Positions 39,552 to 48,158 are shown, counted from the first letter of the stretch. The stretch is DNA of 64,000 bases from Clostridiales bacterium FE2011 (GCA_017569305.1 CP069418.1:2046001-2110000); one strand, 5' to 3'. Numbers and translations: made by a program. The notes: a model not told the origin generated them from the letters alone.

Positions 39552-39572
39552 AACTGTAAACAATGTAAAAGG
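39552..39572 (-). promoter_or_regulatory. Shared TTTACATTGTTTACA element upstream of the LRR operon
   Basis: On the minus strand CTTTTACATTGTTTACA. Almost the same block lies upstream of the DUF4214 gene at 53475. The repeated TTTACA words have a spacing similar to Pho-box direct repeats, but this is not shown to be one. Confidence 0.45.
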
Positions 39573-39660
39573 GTAAGAACAATAAAGAAGCTTTTCTGCG
39601 AGGCCGGAGGTGGACAAGAAAAGCGGAGGAGGATACAATAAAATATCGGAGGAAATAATG

Positions 39661-40101
39661 ATGAAGATCATGGTCAGCGCCTGCCTGCTGGGCGAAAACT
39701 GTAAATATAACGGCGGCAGCAACCGGAATGAAAAGCTGCTGCGCCTGCTGGAGGGACACACAGTGATTCCCGTCTGTCCGGAGGTGCTGGGCGGGCTGCC
39801 GGTGCCCCGGCCGTCCGCGGAGATAGTGAACGGAACCGTGATGAACGTGGCAGGGGAGAATGTGGACGCCGCTTTCCGGCTGGGGGCTGAAAAAGGCCTG
39901 GAGCTGGCGAAGCGGGAAAAACCGGACCTGATCGTTCTTCAGTCCCGCAGTCCCAGCTGCGGAGTGAAGATGATTTATGACGGCTCCTTCTCCGGCAGGA
40001 AGATTCCGGGGCAGGGCCTTTTCGCGGAGGCGGCGGTGAAGGCCGGCTTCAAAGTGCTGGACATTGAGGATATAGCAGATGGAGAAGCACAGTTTTATTG
40101 A
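39661..40101 (+). CDS. DUF523 family protein
   Basis: The 146-residue protein has the DUF523 cysteine motifs: VSACLLGENCKYNG (residues 5-18), VIPVCPEVLGGL (near 36) and SRSPSCGVKMIYDG (near 98). Related proteins have been linked to desulfuration of thio-nucleobases, with the Cys residues binding a cluster. ATG 39661 is chosen because GGAGG lies 8 bases away; the preceding ATG at 39658 is possible. The 3' end overlaps the PHP gene by 23 bp. Confidence 0.85.
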   Translation: MKIMVSACLLGENCKYNGGSNRNEKLLRLLEGHTVIPVCPEVLGGLPVPRPSAEIVNGTVMNVAGENVDAAFRLGAEKGLELAKREKPDLIVLQSRSPSCGVKMIYDGSFSGRKIPGQGLFAEAAVKAGFKVLDIEDIADGEAQFY

Positions 40102-40834
40102 TATTCACAGCCATATTATCTACGGTGCGGACGACGGAGCCCAGAGCATGACGGAAGCCATCCGCATGCTGCAGGCGGACCGGGATCAGGGCGCGGTGGC
40201 TGTGTTTGCCACGCCGCACTACGGCCGGGAGAACAATAACTTCCTGCCCGTGGCGGCCGGGGTGCGGGAAAAGTTTGAACTGCTGAAGGAACGGGCGGCG
40301 GAGGAAGTGCCGGAGATCCGGCTGTACCTGGGTACGGAGTGGTACTGCGCCTGGACGCTGGCGGAGCGGGTTTTTCGCATGGAAGCCTTCCGGATGAACG
40401 GCACGAATTATGTGCTGACAGAGTTCCTGGAGTATACGGGCTGCCATGAGCGGCCGGAGAAATTCCGCACAAACCTGGCCCAGCTGCAGAAGCGGGGACT
40501 GAAGCCCATCCTGGCGCACGCGGAGCGCTACCGTGCCCTGCAGGATGACCGGGATCTCGTCCGGGAACTGGCGGACAGCGGCGTCCTGATGCAGGTGAAC
40601 GCTTTTGATCTGGAGCGGAACATCAACCCGGTCACCCGGGAACAGGCCCAGTGGATGGCCAGGGAGAAGCTGATTTCCTTCATCGGCAGCGACATGCACG
40701 GGATGCGGCCCGGTGCCCGCCGGCCGGTGGTGGAGGAAGGCATCCGCTGGCTGTTTGACAACGTGGAGGAAGAATACGCCCTGGACGTGACCATGCGCAA
40801 CGCGGAGACGCTCCTGAAAGCGGGGACGGTATGA
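40079..40834 (+). CDS. CpsB/CapC-type PHP-fold tyrosine-protein phosphatase
   Basis: The 251-residue protein has PHP metal motifs: FIDIHSHIIYGADDGAQS (residues 6-23), ATPHYG (near 45), LAHAERY (near 143) and FIGSDMHG (near 200). CpsB-type enzymes dephosphorylate tyrosine kinases of capsule export. No capsule genes are visible nearby, so the partner is unknown. It overlaps both neighbours, showing an operon of three genes with DUF523 and the YjbR protein. Confidence 0.87.
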   Translation: MEKHSFIDIHSHIIYGADDGAQSMTEAIRMLQADRDQGAVAVFATPHYGRENNNFLPVAAGVREKFELLKERAAEEVPEIRLYLGTEWYCAWTLAERVFRMEAFRMNGTNYVLTEFLEYTGCHERPEKFRTNLAQLQKRGLKPILAHAERYRALQDDRDLVRELADSGVLMQVNAFDLERNINPVTREQAQWMAREKLISFIGSDMHGMRPGARRPVVEEGIRWLFDNVEEEYALDVTMRNAETLLKAGTV

Positions 40835-41220
40835 CCAGGCAGGAACTGACGGACTACATCTTTGACGCCTTCAGTGTGGAACCGGACTATCCCTTTTCCC
40901 GGGATGACGTGACCTGCGTTTTCCGCCACACGGATAACCGCAAATGGTTCGGGATCATGATGAAGATCCCGTACCGGACCCTGGGCATGAACCGGGACGG
41001 GGAAACCGATATTGTGAACATCAAGTGCGATCCGGTGCTGATGGGCTCCCTCCGGGGAAAGCCGGGTTTCCGCCCGGCCTACCACATGAACAAGGATAAA
41101 TGGATCACCATCCTGCTGGACGGTTCCGCGGGGCGGGAGGAGGTTACCGCCCTGGTGGATATGAGTTTCCGCATGACGGAAACCAAACTGCGAAAAGCCG
41201 GTCATCATTCTGAATTCTGA
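40831..41220 (+). CDS. MmcQ/YjbR family protein
   Basis: The 129-residue protein starts TRQELTDYIFDAFSVEPDYPFSRD and contains WFGIMMKIPYRTLG and VNIKCDPVLMGSLRGKPGFRPAYHMNKDKWITILLDG, the CyaY-like fold pattern of YjbR/MmcQ. The biochemical role is unclear; some are listed as DNA-binding. The last residues (His-His-Ser-Glu-Phe) and stop come from an ATTCTGAATTCTGA tract, so a repeat has set the 3' end. It overlaps the PHP gene by 4 bp. Confidence 0.85.
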   Translation: MTRQELTDYIFDAFSVEPDYPFSRDDVTCVFRHTDNRKWFGIMMKIPYRTLGMNRDGETDIVNIKCDPVLMGSLRGKPGFRPAYHMNKDKWITILLDGSAGREEVTALVDMSFRMTETKLRKAGHHSEF

Positions 41221-41221
41221 G

Positions 41222-41260
41222 GAAGACAGAGCGCGGCTGCTTTGTCTTCTTATTTTTTTT
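41222..41260 (+). terminator. Terminator of the DUF523 operon
   Basis: GAAGACA (41222-41228) pairs with TGTCTTC (41243-41249), then TTATTTTTTTT. Confidence 0.7.
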
Positions 41261-41269
41261 TGCCCGTGT

Positions 41270-41300
41270 GTCCGGATTTAGCCTTCCGGACCGTCTAATG
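41270..41300 (+). promoter_or_regulatory. Promoter region of ECF module 2 with inverted repeat
   Basis: CGTCTAATG (41292-41300) is an ECF-type -10. Directly upstream GTCCGGA (41270-41276) and TCCGGAC (41285-41291) form a 7-bp inverted repeat that fills the -35 and spacer, so an operator may overlap the promoter. Confidence 0.5.
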
Positions 41301-41332
41301 TATGTAACGTTACAGAACGAGGAGCTGAAGCT

Positions 41333-41794
41333 GTGGACAGGGGATTCTTTATCGCGGAGATCGAAGCCTGCACGGACATGATGTACCGGGTAGCCTGGTC
41401 GATCCTGCGGAACGATGACGATGTGCAGGACGCATTGCAGGATGCCGCCCTGAAAGCCTGGGAAAAACGGAGCAGGCTGAAGGAAGAGAAATACTTCCGC
41501 ACCTGGATTATCCGTATATTGATCAACGTGTGTTACGACGCACAGAGAAAGCATCGCAGGAATGTTCCACTGGAAGAGATTCCCGAGGGAACCTACGCTT
41601 CCGTTCCGGACCCGGACCTGGCGATCGCGCTGGCGGCTGTACCGGAAAAGCTGCGGCTGCCGCTTGTCCTTTGCTATTCGGAAGGGATGACCTATGAGGA
41701 GGCAGCGTCTGCGCTGCGGATCCCGCTGGCCACTCTCCAGGGACGCCTTCGCCGGGGAAAAGAAGCTTTGAGAAAGGAGCTGAAAGCGGAATGA
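41333..41794 (+). CDS. ECF sigma factor, module 2
   Basis: The 153-residue protein has region 2 (about 5-70, DDDVQDALQDAALKAWEKR) and region 4 (about 95-150, LVLCYSEGMTYEEAASALRIPLATLQGRLRRGKEAL). It starts with GTG, supported by GAGGAG 8 bases away. It overlaps the anti-sigma gene by 4 bp. Its own promoter likely carries CGTCTAATG. Confidence 0.93.
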   Translation: MDRGFFIAEIEACTDMMYRVAWSILRNDDDVQDALQDAALKAWEKRSRLKEEKYFRTWIIRILINVCYDAQRKHRRNVPLEEIPEGTYASVPDPDLAIALAAVPEKLRLPLVLCYSEGMTYEEAASALRIPLATLQGRLRRGKEALRKELKAE

Positions 41795-42945
41795 AGCGTG
41801 ATATGGAAAACCTGAACCTGCGGGATACCTTCAAGGCGACACCGGATAAGTGCCGTGACGCGCTGATGACAGCCGCCTGCTCCGTAAGGGAGGAAGAACC
41901 CGTGAGGCGTATTACCGTGAGAGCGGTGCTGATAACGGCATGCATTATCCTGGCGACCATGGCCATTGCCATCGCCGCCACAAAGACCCTGGGCTGGGGA
42001 GACTTCTTTGAGATCTTCTACGGCGACACAGACGCGGTAACCAAGGAAGCCCAGGAGATTATGGACAATACGAAACAGCAGACCTTTACCATCGGCCCGG
42101 TGGCCTTTACCGTGCAGAGCCTGTTCGCGGATGAGCAGGAGGCCATGGCCTCCACCCTGGTGACTACGGCGGACGGCAGCAAAGCTATTATTGTAATGGA
42201 CTATTTCTATGAGGATACCCTCAGCAACAATGATGAATTCGGTGAGATGCTGGCGAAACTGTATGGCGTGGATCCGGAGACCACCTGGATTGATGTGGCT
42301 AAAAAGCTGAACTGCCCGCTGTACTCTGTCGGCGCGAGACTGCATATGCAGGATCCCTATGATGGCGGCGGCGGAATGTATGACGCCTTATATGATGAAG
42401 AAGGCCGCCTCGTATACTTCAGCACGAATGAAATCAGCTATCCGGACAATGAATCTGTCGCCGCGCAGGGAACGCTGGAGCTTCCGGCCCAGCTGTCCCT
42501 GTGGGTGGAGGAAGTGGACCTGGAGACAGGGGACACAAAGGATATCGGGGATGACCTGGTGGATGTGAAGGTTCCCATGTCCATCCAGTCGGAACCGGTT
42601 GAGTATCAGATTCCGGAGGACTATGTGGTTTTTGGCCTGCACCTGGACAGCGTGAAGGCGGCGAAGACAGCGGCCGGCGTGTACCTTTACCTGGATTTTA
42701 CCGATCAGGGCCACATGCAATACCGGAAGGATTATATTCGTCCTGTCTGGACGGATGAAGACGGAAATGAGTATCCCGATGGCATCAATATGAGCCACAG
42801 CATTGATACGGATCAATCGCCTCAGATCTGTATCACCAGCATGATTTCTGCCGACAGCATCCCGGAACGGATCCGGTTCCAGCTGGCAGATGAGGAAAAA
42901 GGCGATGACGGTGTGCCGCCTGTGACGCTTGAACTGAAGAAATAA
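41791..42945 (+). CDS. Putative membrane anti-sigma factor, DUF4179-like, module 2
   Basis: The 384-residue protein has about 45 cytosolic residues, one membrane segment (about 48-66, VLITACIILATMAIAIAATK) and an outside domain of beta-rich character with an immunoglobulin-like C-terminal block (VFGLHLDSVKAAKTAAGVYLYL). The position and layout match anti-sigma factors of Firmicute ECF groups. It overlaps the sigma gene by ATGA and precedes a secreted protein by 16 bp. Confidence 0.78.
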   Translation: MKRDMENLNLRDTFKATPDKCRDALMTAACSVREEEPVRRITVRAVLITACIILATMAIAIAATKTLGWGDFFEIFYGDTDAVTKEAQEIMDNTKQQTFTIGPVAFTVQSLFADEQEAMASTLVTTADGSKAIIVMDYFYEDTLSNNDEFGEMLAKLYGVDPETTWIDVAKKLNCPLYSVGARLHMQDPYDGGGGMYDALYDEEGRLVYFSTNEISYPDNESVAAQGTLELPAQLSLWVEEVDLETGDTKDIGDDLVDVKVPMSIQSEPVEYQIPEDYVVFGLHLDSVKAAKTAAGVYLYLDFTDQGHMQYRKDYIRPVWTDEDGNEYPDGINMSHSIDTDQSPQICITSMISADSIPERIRFQLADEEKGDDGVPPVTLELKK

Positions 42946-42961
42946 CGGATGGAGAAATAAG

Positions 42962-43828
42962 ATGAAAAAGAGTATCTGTATCCTTTTGATTGCTGTGGCC
43001 TGCCTGCTGTGCCTGACAGGGGCGGCTGCGGCGGAATATGTAAAGTTTTCCAAATACAACATGTTGGAAATTACCGGGATTGATGATACGGTTTATGTCC
43101 TGACAGGGAGAGCGGGCGTCTGGTCCTGGAAACCGGGTGATCAGGAGCTGACCCTGTATGAGAGCGGTTATGAATGGCCGGATTATGAGGGCCTTGTCGC
43201 CGTGGACGGCGTTCTGTATACGGTTAATAAGGAGAATTATCAGTTTACCGGCATCGGTGAAAACGGCCGCGGGGCTCCGCTGGACGGGGTTGCCATACCG
43301 GGTTTTAAGAAAACCGCCCATCTGGGACGGGGCTGGAGTATAAGCTCCATGCGGAATACGCCCTGCGGGTTATTCTGGAAGGTGTATCCAAACGAAAAAT
43401 CAGAAACAGAACTGCTGTGCAGGCTGGATCTTTCGACGATGAAGCTTTCCTGCCGCTCTGTTTCGAGCATATTCGGAATATTCAGCTACTGGATTGAAGA
43501 AGATGGAACGACCTGGGTTATCCAGCAGAAGGACGGCGGGATCTTCTCCCTGTGCACCCTGGACTGGGACAGCGGAAAGCTGACAAAGGTGGATGAACTG
43601 CCTCATGGATCCGGCGGAATGATCATGAAGGACGGGGATATGTACTTTCTTGTCAAGAAAGGGCAGATCATCCGGCGCAAACCGGACGGCAGCATTGAAA
43701 CCATCGGACAGGTGCCGATCCGGCAGAACAACCACAAAAACAGTCTTTTGCTGAATAATGACGTGATGGTGTATGTTGATATGAATGAAATGGCGTCTTT
43801 CAGCTTTGGCGAAGCACAGGAACAATAA
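42962..43828 (+). CDS. Secreted propeller-like protein of ECF module 2
   Basis: The 288-residue protein has a signal peptide (ICILLIAVACLLCLTGAAAA). The mature part has repeated strands ending in aromatic residues (VYVLTGRAGVWSWKPG, LYTVNKENYQFTGIG, MYFLVKKGQIIRRKPDGS), like a beta-propeller of the DUF5050 or WD-like kind, but I do not assign a family. It is 16 bp after the anti-sigma gene; the operon ends with a strong terminator after it. Confidence 0.65.
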   Translation: MKKSICILLIAVACLLCLTGAAAAEYVKFSKYNMLEITGIDDTVYVLTGRAGVWSWKPGDQELTLYESGYEWPDYEGLVAVDGVLYTVNKENYQFTGIGENGRGAPLDGVAIPGFKKTAHLGRGWSISSMRNTPCGLFWKVYPNEKSETELLCRLDLSTMKLSCRSVSSIFGIFSYWIEEDGTTWVIQQKDGGIFSLCTLDWDSGKLTKVDELPHGSGGMIMKDGDMYFLVKKGQIIRRKPDGSIETIGQVPIRQNNHKNSLLLNNDVMVYVDMNEMASFSFGEAQEQ

Positions 43829-43833
43829 TATCG

Positions 43834-43868
43834 GGGTGGGCCGGATATAACGGCCCACCCTTCTTTTT
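43834..43868 (+). terminator. Terminator of ECF module 2
   Basis: GGGTGGGCCG / CGGCCCACCC perfect 10-bp stem, then TTCTTTTTTT. Confidence 0.93.
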
Positions 43869-43878
43869 TTCATTTTTG

Positions 43879-43909
43879 GAAACCAAATTGCCCTGCCGTT
43901 CGTCTAATA
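43879..43909 (+). promoter_or_regulatory. ECF-type promoter upstream of the beta-propeller pair
   Basis: GAAACC, 16 bp, CGTCTAATA: the best match in this window to the general ECF form GAAAC-N16-CGTC. It lies directly after the terminator of module 2 and should be read by one of the ECF factors here, most simply the module 2 one. Confidence 0.65.
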
Positions 43910-43957
43910 ATTGAAAACATCATGGATCACAGATCGGATCTTCAGAAAGGAAAACTT

Positions 43958-44044
43958 ATGAGGAAAATCGATAAGTATCTGAATTCAGCCATAGCCCTTA
44001 CGCTCCTGTTCGCGGTGGCGCTTGTAATACGCTACGTCAACTGA
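43958..44044 (+). CDS. Small single-pass membrane protein (28 aa)
   Basis: A 28-codon gene, MRKIDKYLNSAIALTLLFAV then ALVIRYVN. AAAGGA lies 6 bases before the ATG. The product is one hydrophobic helix with a positively charged N-terminus, a typical small membrane protein or membrane-targeted peptide. It sits between the ECF-type promoter and the propeller gene, so it is probably co-transcribed. Function unknown. Confidence 0.6.
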   Translation: MRKIDKYLNSAIALTLLFAVALVIRYVN

Positions 44045-44076
44045 ACACAGATTTCATTTTTATCCCGGGGGTTATC

Positions 44077-45225
44077 ATGTTTAAAAAGATATTGGCAATA
44101 TTGCTCCTGCTCTCTTTAGCCGCTGCCTGCTGCTCTGCCTCCCTGGCGGAAGGAACAGTGAAGATCGGCAAAAAAGGCATAGATAATATGAAGTTTGCCG
44201 GATTGCTGCCGGATGGGCGGATGGTCTATGGCGGCTTCATGGAAGAGAGGACAGATTCCGACAGGAAAGCCAGGCTCCTGTGCCTGAACCCGGATGGGAC
44301 GGTCTCCTGGGAGTATGTGGATCAGAAAGCAGGATATTATCATGAAACGGTTGTGACGGACGAAGGCACCATCGCAGTGCTGCAGCCCGGCACTGTGAGG
44401 CTTTTTTCCGCGGACGGGCAGTTCACGGGAAAAGAGATACCTTTGGATAATTCGCGCGGGTTTTATTTATACGAGCTCACAACCCATGGCCTGCTGACAG
44501 AGGCTAAAGAGTTTACCGGCTGGGATGGGAATACCCTGTTTGCGCTGGCCGATCCCCTGATGTACAAGGTGCACAGCCTGACTGCGGATGAGGATGGCCT
44601 TGTCCTGACGGGCTGGGAATCGCTTTGGAGGGGTCTGGACGTTCCGGCAAAGATCATGAAGGTTGACTGGCAGGGAACAATCCTGTGGGAAAAGACACTT
44701 CCCGTGATGACGGAAGAAGACAGCGGGTGGCTGCAGCCGAGCTTTCGAACCGGTGACGGCGGATACCTGGCTTTGCATGAACAATCCGTTTTTCATCCCG
44801 ATACGGAACAGATGTCATACTATGCGGAGGTCGTCAAAATCAGCGCTGACGGGGAGATCCTCTGGACCCAAAGAGCGGCTGATTCCGGGGAAAACCCGGA
44901 TATGATTTTTACGGATATCGTGGAGTATAACGGAAAGTATGTGGTGTTCTGCAGGAAACAGGGGCAGTCTTTCTATCCCGGTATCCTGCTCTACCTGTGG
45001 CTGGACAGCGATGGAAACGAGCTGGGAACCATCCGGCGGTCGGTCAGTAAGGAGGATATTCCTGAACTGGCAGCCGGAAGGAATGTGGACACAAGCCTGG
45101 GACAGCTGGTTGCCACAAAGGAAGGGCTGTGGCAGAGCATCACATTCTGGGATGAAGACCTGAACAATGAGAAGAAAACGTATGATAGCATGCAACAGGT
45201 ACTACTGCCCGTTCCGGTGCTCTAG
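44077..45225 (+). CDS. Secreted beta-propeller-like protein, paralogue 2
   Basis: The 382-residue protein has a signal peptide (about 1-24) and the same blocks as the genes at 9666 and 45299: NPDGTVSWEYVDQ, WQGTILWEKTLP, ISADGEILWTQRA and SDGNELGTIRR, ending MQQVLLPVPVL. The blocks alternate short strands as in PQQ-type propellers; no catalytic residues are recognisable. It follows an ECF-type promoter and the small membrane protein gene. Confidence 0.72.
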   Translation: MFKKILAILLLLSLAAACCSASLAEGTVKIGKKGIDNMKFAGLLPDGRMVYGGFMEERTDSDRKARLLCLNPDGTVSWEYVDQKAGYYHETVVTDEGTIAVLQPGTVRLFSADGQFTGKEIPLDNSRGFYLYELTTHGLLTEAKEFTGWDGNTLFALADPLMYKVHSLTADEDGLVLTGWESLWRGLDVPAKIMKVDWQGTILWEKTLPVMTEEDSGWLQPSFRTGDGGYLALHEQSVFHPDTEQMSYYAEVVKISADGEILWTQRAADSGENPDMIFTDIVEYNGKYVVFCRKQGQSFYPGILLYLWLDSDGNELGTIRRSVSKEDIPELAAGRNVDTSLGQLVATKEGLWQSITFWDEDLNNEKKTYDSMQQVLLPVPVL

Positions 45226-45298
45226 GAACACAGGGGAGGATTCCCTGCGCACGCAAATATTATAATTATCATTATGAATTTAACCGGAGGTGCCTGTC

Positions 45299-46465
45299 AT
45301 GTATAAGAAGCTGCTGGCAATACTGCTCCTTCTGTCTGTATCCGTATTCTCCTGCTCTGCCTGCTTTGCGGATGATATGGTGAAGATTGGCGGAGGCGGG
45401 ACCGGGCTCCTGATTTATGTGAATTATCAGGACACACTGCCTGACGGACGGATGATCTTCAGTGGAAGAGGGGGAGCGGATTTTGAACGGCAGAGGGCCA
45501 GGCTCCTGTGTGTGAATCCGGATGGAACAGTATCCTGGGAGTATTTGGATCAGGACGAGAAAGAGTTTTATAAAGTGGTTGTCCTGGAAGATGGAAATAT
45601 TGCCGTCCGTATGAAAGAAAAAGTCGTGCTTTTTACCCCGGATGGGAAAAAAACCGGAAGGGAAGTCATACCGAGCGGGGCGTCTGTGGACAATACGCAG
45701 GTGATTTCCCGCGGGCTGCTGAAGCATTACGGGGAAAAGAACGGTTTTACGGAATTCATTGACTGGGATGGAAACTTCCGGTTCCGGACAGACGGCGCTT
45801 TTTATGCGACGCTTACAGAGGATGACGGCCTGGTTATGACAGGCCGGGATCCCGGCGTGGGCGCATCTTTTGCTGATGCGATCATTATGAAAATAGACTG
45901 GCAGGGAAATCTGCTTTGGAAAAAGATCCTGCCATCCATGACAGAAGAGCGCGGCGAAGCAACGGACATATCAGATCTGGACGGGTGCTTCCGGACGAGT
46001 GACGGCGGCTATCTGGCTGTACATAAACAGCATGTAAAAGACTACGACCACCCTAATGATTATCACGATTGGCGGGAGTATACGGCGCTGATTAAATTCA
46101 GTGCTGATGGAGAGATCCTCTGGGAAAAGCAGCCTGAGACGGGACGGCGGTTCGAGGATGTCGCTGAGTATGAAGGGAAATATTGTGTGTCTTATTACAG
46201 CGGGCTTGATATTCCCGGAAACATCTGTTATCTGTGGCTGGATGCGGATGGGAATGAACTGGGCACAACAGTTCGCTCGCTCAACAGGCAGGAGATTCCC
46301 GGGGAATGGTATGGCAGGTTGATGAGAAAGATGCAGATGGAAATGATCCCTTCAAAAGAAGGATTGTGGCAGAATATCCAAATCATTAATGAAAACCTGA
46401 CCAGTGCGGGTGATAACTACATTATGAGCGTGCAGCAGATGCTGGTCCGGGTTCCGGAACTGTGA
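45299..46465 (+). CDS. Secreted beta-propeller-like protein, paralogue 3
   Basis: About 388 residues with a signal peptide (LLAILLLLSVSVFSCSACFA). The blocks NPDGTVSWEYLDQ, WQGNLLWKKILP, FSADGEILWEKQ and ADGNELGTTVR mirror those of paralogue 2; the two lie in tandem 73 bp apart. ATG 45299 has GGAGG at 8 bases; a GTG at 45290 is too close. A separate TATAAT-containing AT-rich stretch upstream may give it its own promoter. Confidence 0.72.
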   Translation: MYKKLLAILLLLSVSVFSCSACFADDMVKIGGGGTGLLIYVNYQDTLPDGRMIFSGRGGADFERQRARLLCVNPDGTVSWEYLDQDEKEFYKVVVLEDGNIAVRMKEKVVLFTPDGKKTGREVIPSGASVDNTQVISRGLLKHYGEKNGFTEFIDWDGNFRFRTDGAFYATLTEDDGLVMTGRDPGVGASFADAIIMKIDWQGNLLWKKILPSMTEERGEATDISDLDGCFRTSDGGYLAVHKQHVKDYDHPNDYHDWREYTALIKFSADGEILWEKQPETGRRFEDVAEYEGKYCVSYYSGLDIPGNICYLWLDADGNELGTTVRSLNRQEIPGEWYGRLMRKMQMEMIPSKEGLWQNIQIINENLTSAGDNYIMSVQQMLVRVPEL

Positions 46466-46480
46466 CAGATATATAATCAA

Positions 46481-46508
46481 AAGGTCCTGCGGTGCAGGGC
46501 CTTTTTTT
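46481..46508 (+). terminator. Terminator of the propeller pair
   Basis: AAGGTCCTGC (46481-46490) pairs with GCAGGGCCTT (46494-46503) with one wobble, followed by TTTTT. Confidence 0.85.
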
Positions 46509-46614
46509 GATATTGATCCACCCACTTGAATTCCGGCGGGATAACAGGTAATATGGAGGGGAAGAGAAATGAGGACAACTGCATAAAATACTGAATGGCA
46601 GGAGGACAACGACC

Positions 46615-46938
46615 ATGATTACAATGCTGATTTACTACCGCGGCTCGGTAGGAGCCGCCGGATCCTTTGTGGCGCAGATGGAAGCGGAAGGCATCGCGGC
46701 GGATATCCGCCGGGAGCCGGGCTGCGTCCGCTATGAGTATTTCCAGCCCTTGGACGAGCCGGGCACCATCCTGCTCCTCGATACCTGGAAGAACCAGGAA
46801 GCCCTGGACGCTCACCATGCCTCCCCGATGATGAAGCGCCTGGCCGAGCTCCGGGTGCGGTTTGACCTGAAGATGACCGCGGAGAAATACGTCAGCGTGG
46901 ATCTGGGAGAAGACAGCAAGTACATCAAATGGGAATAA
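46615..46938 (+). CDS. Antibiotic biosynthesis monooxygenase (ABM) domain protein
   Basis: The 107-residue protein is a one-domain ABM/YgiN type. It starts MITMLIYYRGSVGAAGSFVA and has RREPGCVRYEYFQPLDEPGTI and LLLDTWKNQEALDAHHASP, the dimeric ferredoxin-like fold pattern. Such proteins are quinol or small-aromatic monooxygenases, or heme/redox accessory proteins. AGGAGG precedes the ATG. The gene stands alone. Confidence 0.85.
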   Translation: MITMLIYYRGSVGAAGSFVAQMEAEGIAADIRREPGCVRYEYFQPLDEPGTILLLDTWKNQEALDAHHASPMMKRLAELRVRFDLKMTAEKYVSVDLGEDSKYIKWE

Positions 46939-46954
46939 GTGTAACAAAAATCAA

Positions 46955-46977
46955 CGGGCCCTGCATTGCAGGACCCG
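46955..46977 (+). terminator. Possible terminator of the ABM gene
   Basis: CGGGCCCTGC / GCAGGACCCG with one mismatch; the T-run (CTTATTG) is short. Confidence 0.5.
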
Positions 46978-47029
46978 CTTATTGTTTGTGTTCGTATTGT
47001 TATGAGTTTTCGGACAATTCCAAATACCC

Positions 47030-47066
47030 AAAATAATTCTGAATTCTGAATTCTGAATTCTGAATT
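47030..47066. repeat. AATTCTG heptamer tract
   Basis: Four to five perfect copies of AATTCTG, immediately before the 3' end of the CorA gene. Confidence 0.75.
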
Positions 47067-47070
47067 AATC

Positions 47071-47988
47071 TCACATCCACTTTTTCTTTTTGAACCAGAA
47101 CAGGCACAGGATCACGATCAGGATGGAGACCACGATGATGACCGGATAGCCGAAGCGCCATTCCAGCTCGGGCATGTAGCGGAAGTTCATGCCGTACCAG
47201 CCCGCGATGAGGGTCAGGGGCAGGAAGATGGAGGTGATAACCGTGAGCACGGTCATGATGCGGTTCTGCCTCACGTCCAGGTGGGACTGGATCAGGTCCC
47301 GCAGCTGGGTCACATATTCCCGCTGGCCGGTAACCATATCCTGCAGGCGGATGACCCGCTCGGTGAACATATGGAAGTAGCGGAGGTTTTCATCCCGGAA
47401 GAAGTCGTTCTCGTTTTCTTCCAGCTCCTGGCTGAAGTCGATCAGCTGTTCATAGTGGATCCGCAGGTCCAGGAGATTGCCCCGGATGTCGTTCATCTCG
47501 GCGGGATAGCTTTCGATCTCACCCCGCAGGATGGATTCCTCCAGCTGGTTCAGCCTGTGCTCTGACTTTTCCAGCAGGGCCAGGTCCTGCCCGATGGTGG
47601 TTTCCAGCAGGTCGTACAGGAAACGCTCCAGTCCGGGCAGCTTCCACTTTTTCGTGCGGGCGATGGTCTGGACCAGCTGCTCCGCATATCCGTTGTCATC
47701 CACCAGGACGATGCCCTTTTCATCCAGGGCAAAGGAGAAGGCATGGCGCGCGCCGCTGATGTCCGTCCTGTCCGGAATGGAGAAGGTGCCCGTGAGGGAA
47801 TCCTGGTTCACGATGGCTTTCGTTTCCTGCGGCGGAACGGTTTCCATGTCCATATCAATGAGCATGTCAAAGCAGTCCCGGCGCTGCTGCCACTCCTCCG
47901 TGGTCAGCACGGCCACATACTGGGCGCCGCCCTTGGCGAGATCTTCAGGCGCGCAGGGGGTCAGGGACTCTTTGATCAGGTAATACAT
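47071..47988 (-). CDS. CorA family magnesium/divalent cation transporter
   Basis: The 305-residue protein has a large N-terminal cytosolic domain, a long helix (about 150-245) and two C-terminal membrane segments. The first ends with WYGMNFRYMPEL, whose Gly-Met-Asn is the CorA pore signature. A basic tail (FKKKKW) closes the protein. It forms a pentameric channel for Mg2+ or a related cation. GGAG supports the ATG. It stands alone. Confidence 0.93.
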   Translation of the reverse strand: MYYLIKESLTPCAPEDLAKGGAQYVAVLTTEEWQQRRDCFDMLIDMDMETVPPQETKAIVNQDSLTGTFSIPDRTDISGARHAFSFALDEKGIVLVDDNGYAEQLVQTIARTKKWKLPGLERFLYDLLETTIGQDLALLEKSEHRLNQLEESILRGEIESYPAEMNDIRGNLLDLRIHYEQLIDFSQELEENENDFFRDENLRYFHMFTERVIRLQDMVTGQREYVTQLRDLIQSHLDVRQNRIMTVLTVITSIFLPLTLIAGWYGMNFRYMPELEWRFGYPVIIVVSILIVILCLFWFKKKKWM

Positions 47989-48066
47989 ACGATCAACTCC
48001 GCTTTTCAGATTGTTTTCCCTGATCCAAAAGATATCACAAAACCGCTGTGAATGCCAGCAAAAAGG

Positions 48067-48106
48067 TTATCTTCTACCTCCTGCCTCCTACTTCCTACCT
48101 CCTACC
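48067..48106. repeat. CTCCTAC low-complexity tract
   Basis: Pyrimidine-rich tandem units (CTACCTC, CTGCCTC, CTACTTC) in the gap between CorA and the DUF4214 gene. Role unknown. Confidence 0.6.
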
Positions 48107-48113
48107 TGAACAA

Positions 48114-48150
48114 AACGAAGAAGCGCCGGATCGCTCCGGCGCTCTTCGTT
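48114..48150 (-). terminator. Terminator of the first DUF4214 gene
   Basis: A 16-bp stem with one bulged base (AACGAAG, AGCGCCGGA / TCCGGCGCT, CTTCGTT) and a TCGC loop; on the minus strand TTTTG follows. Confidence 0.85.
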
Positions 48151-48158
48151 TGTTTTGT

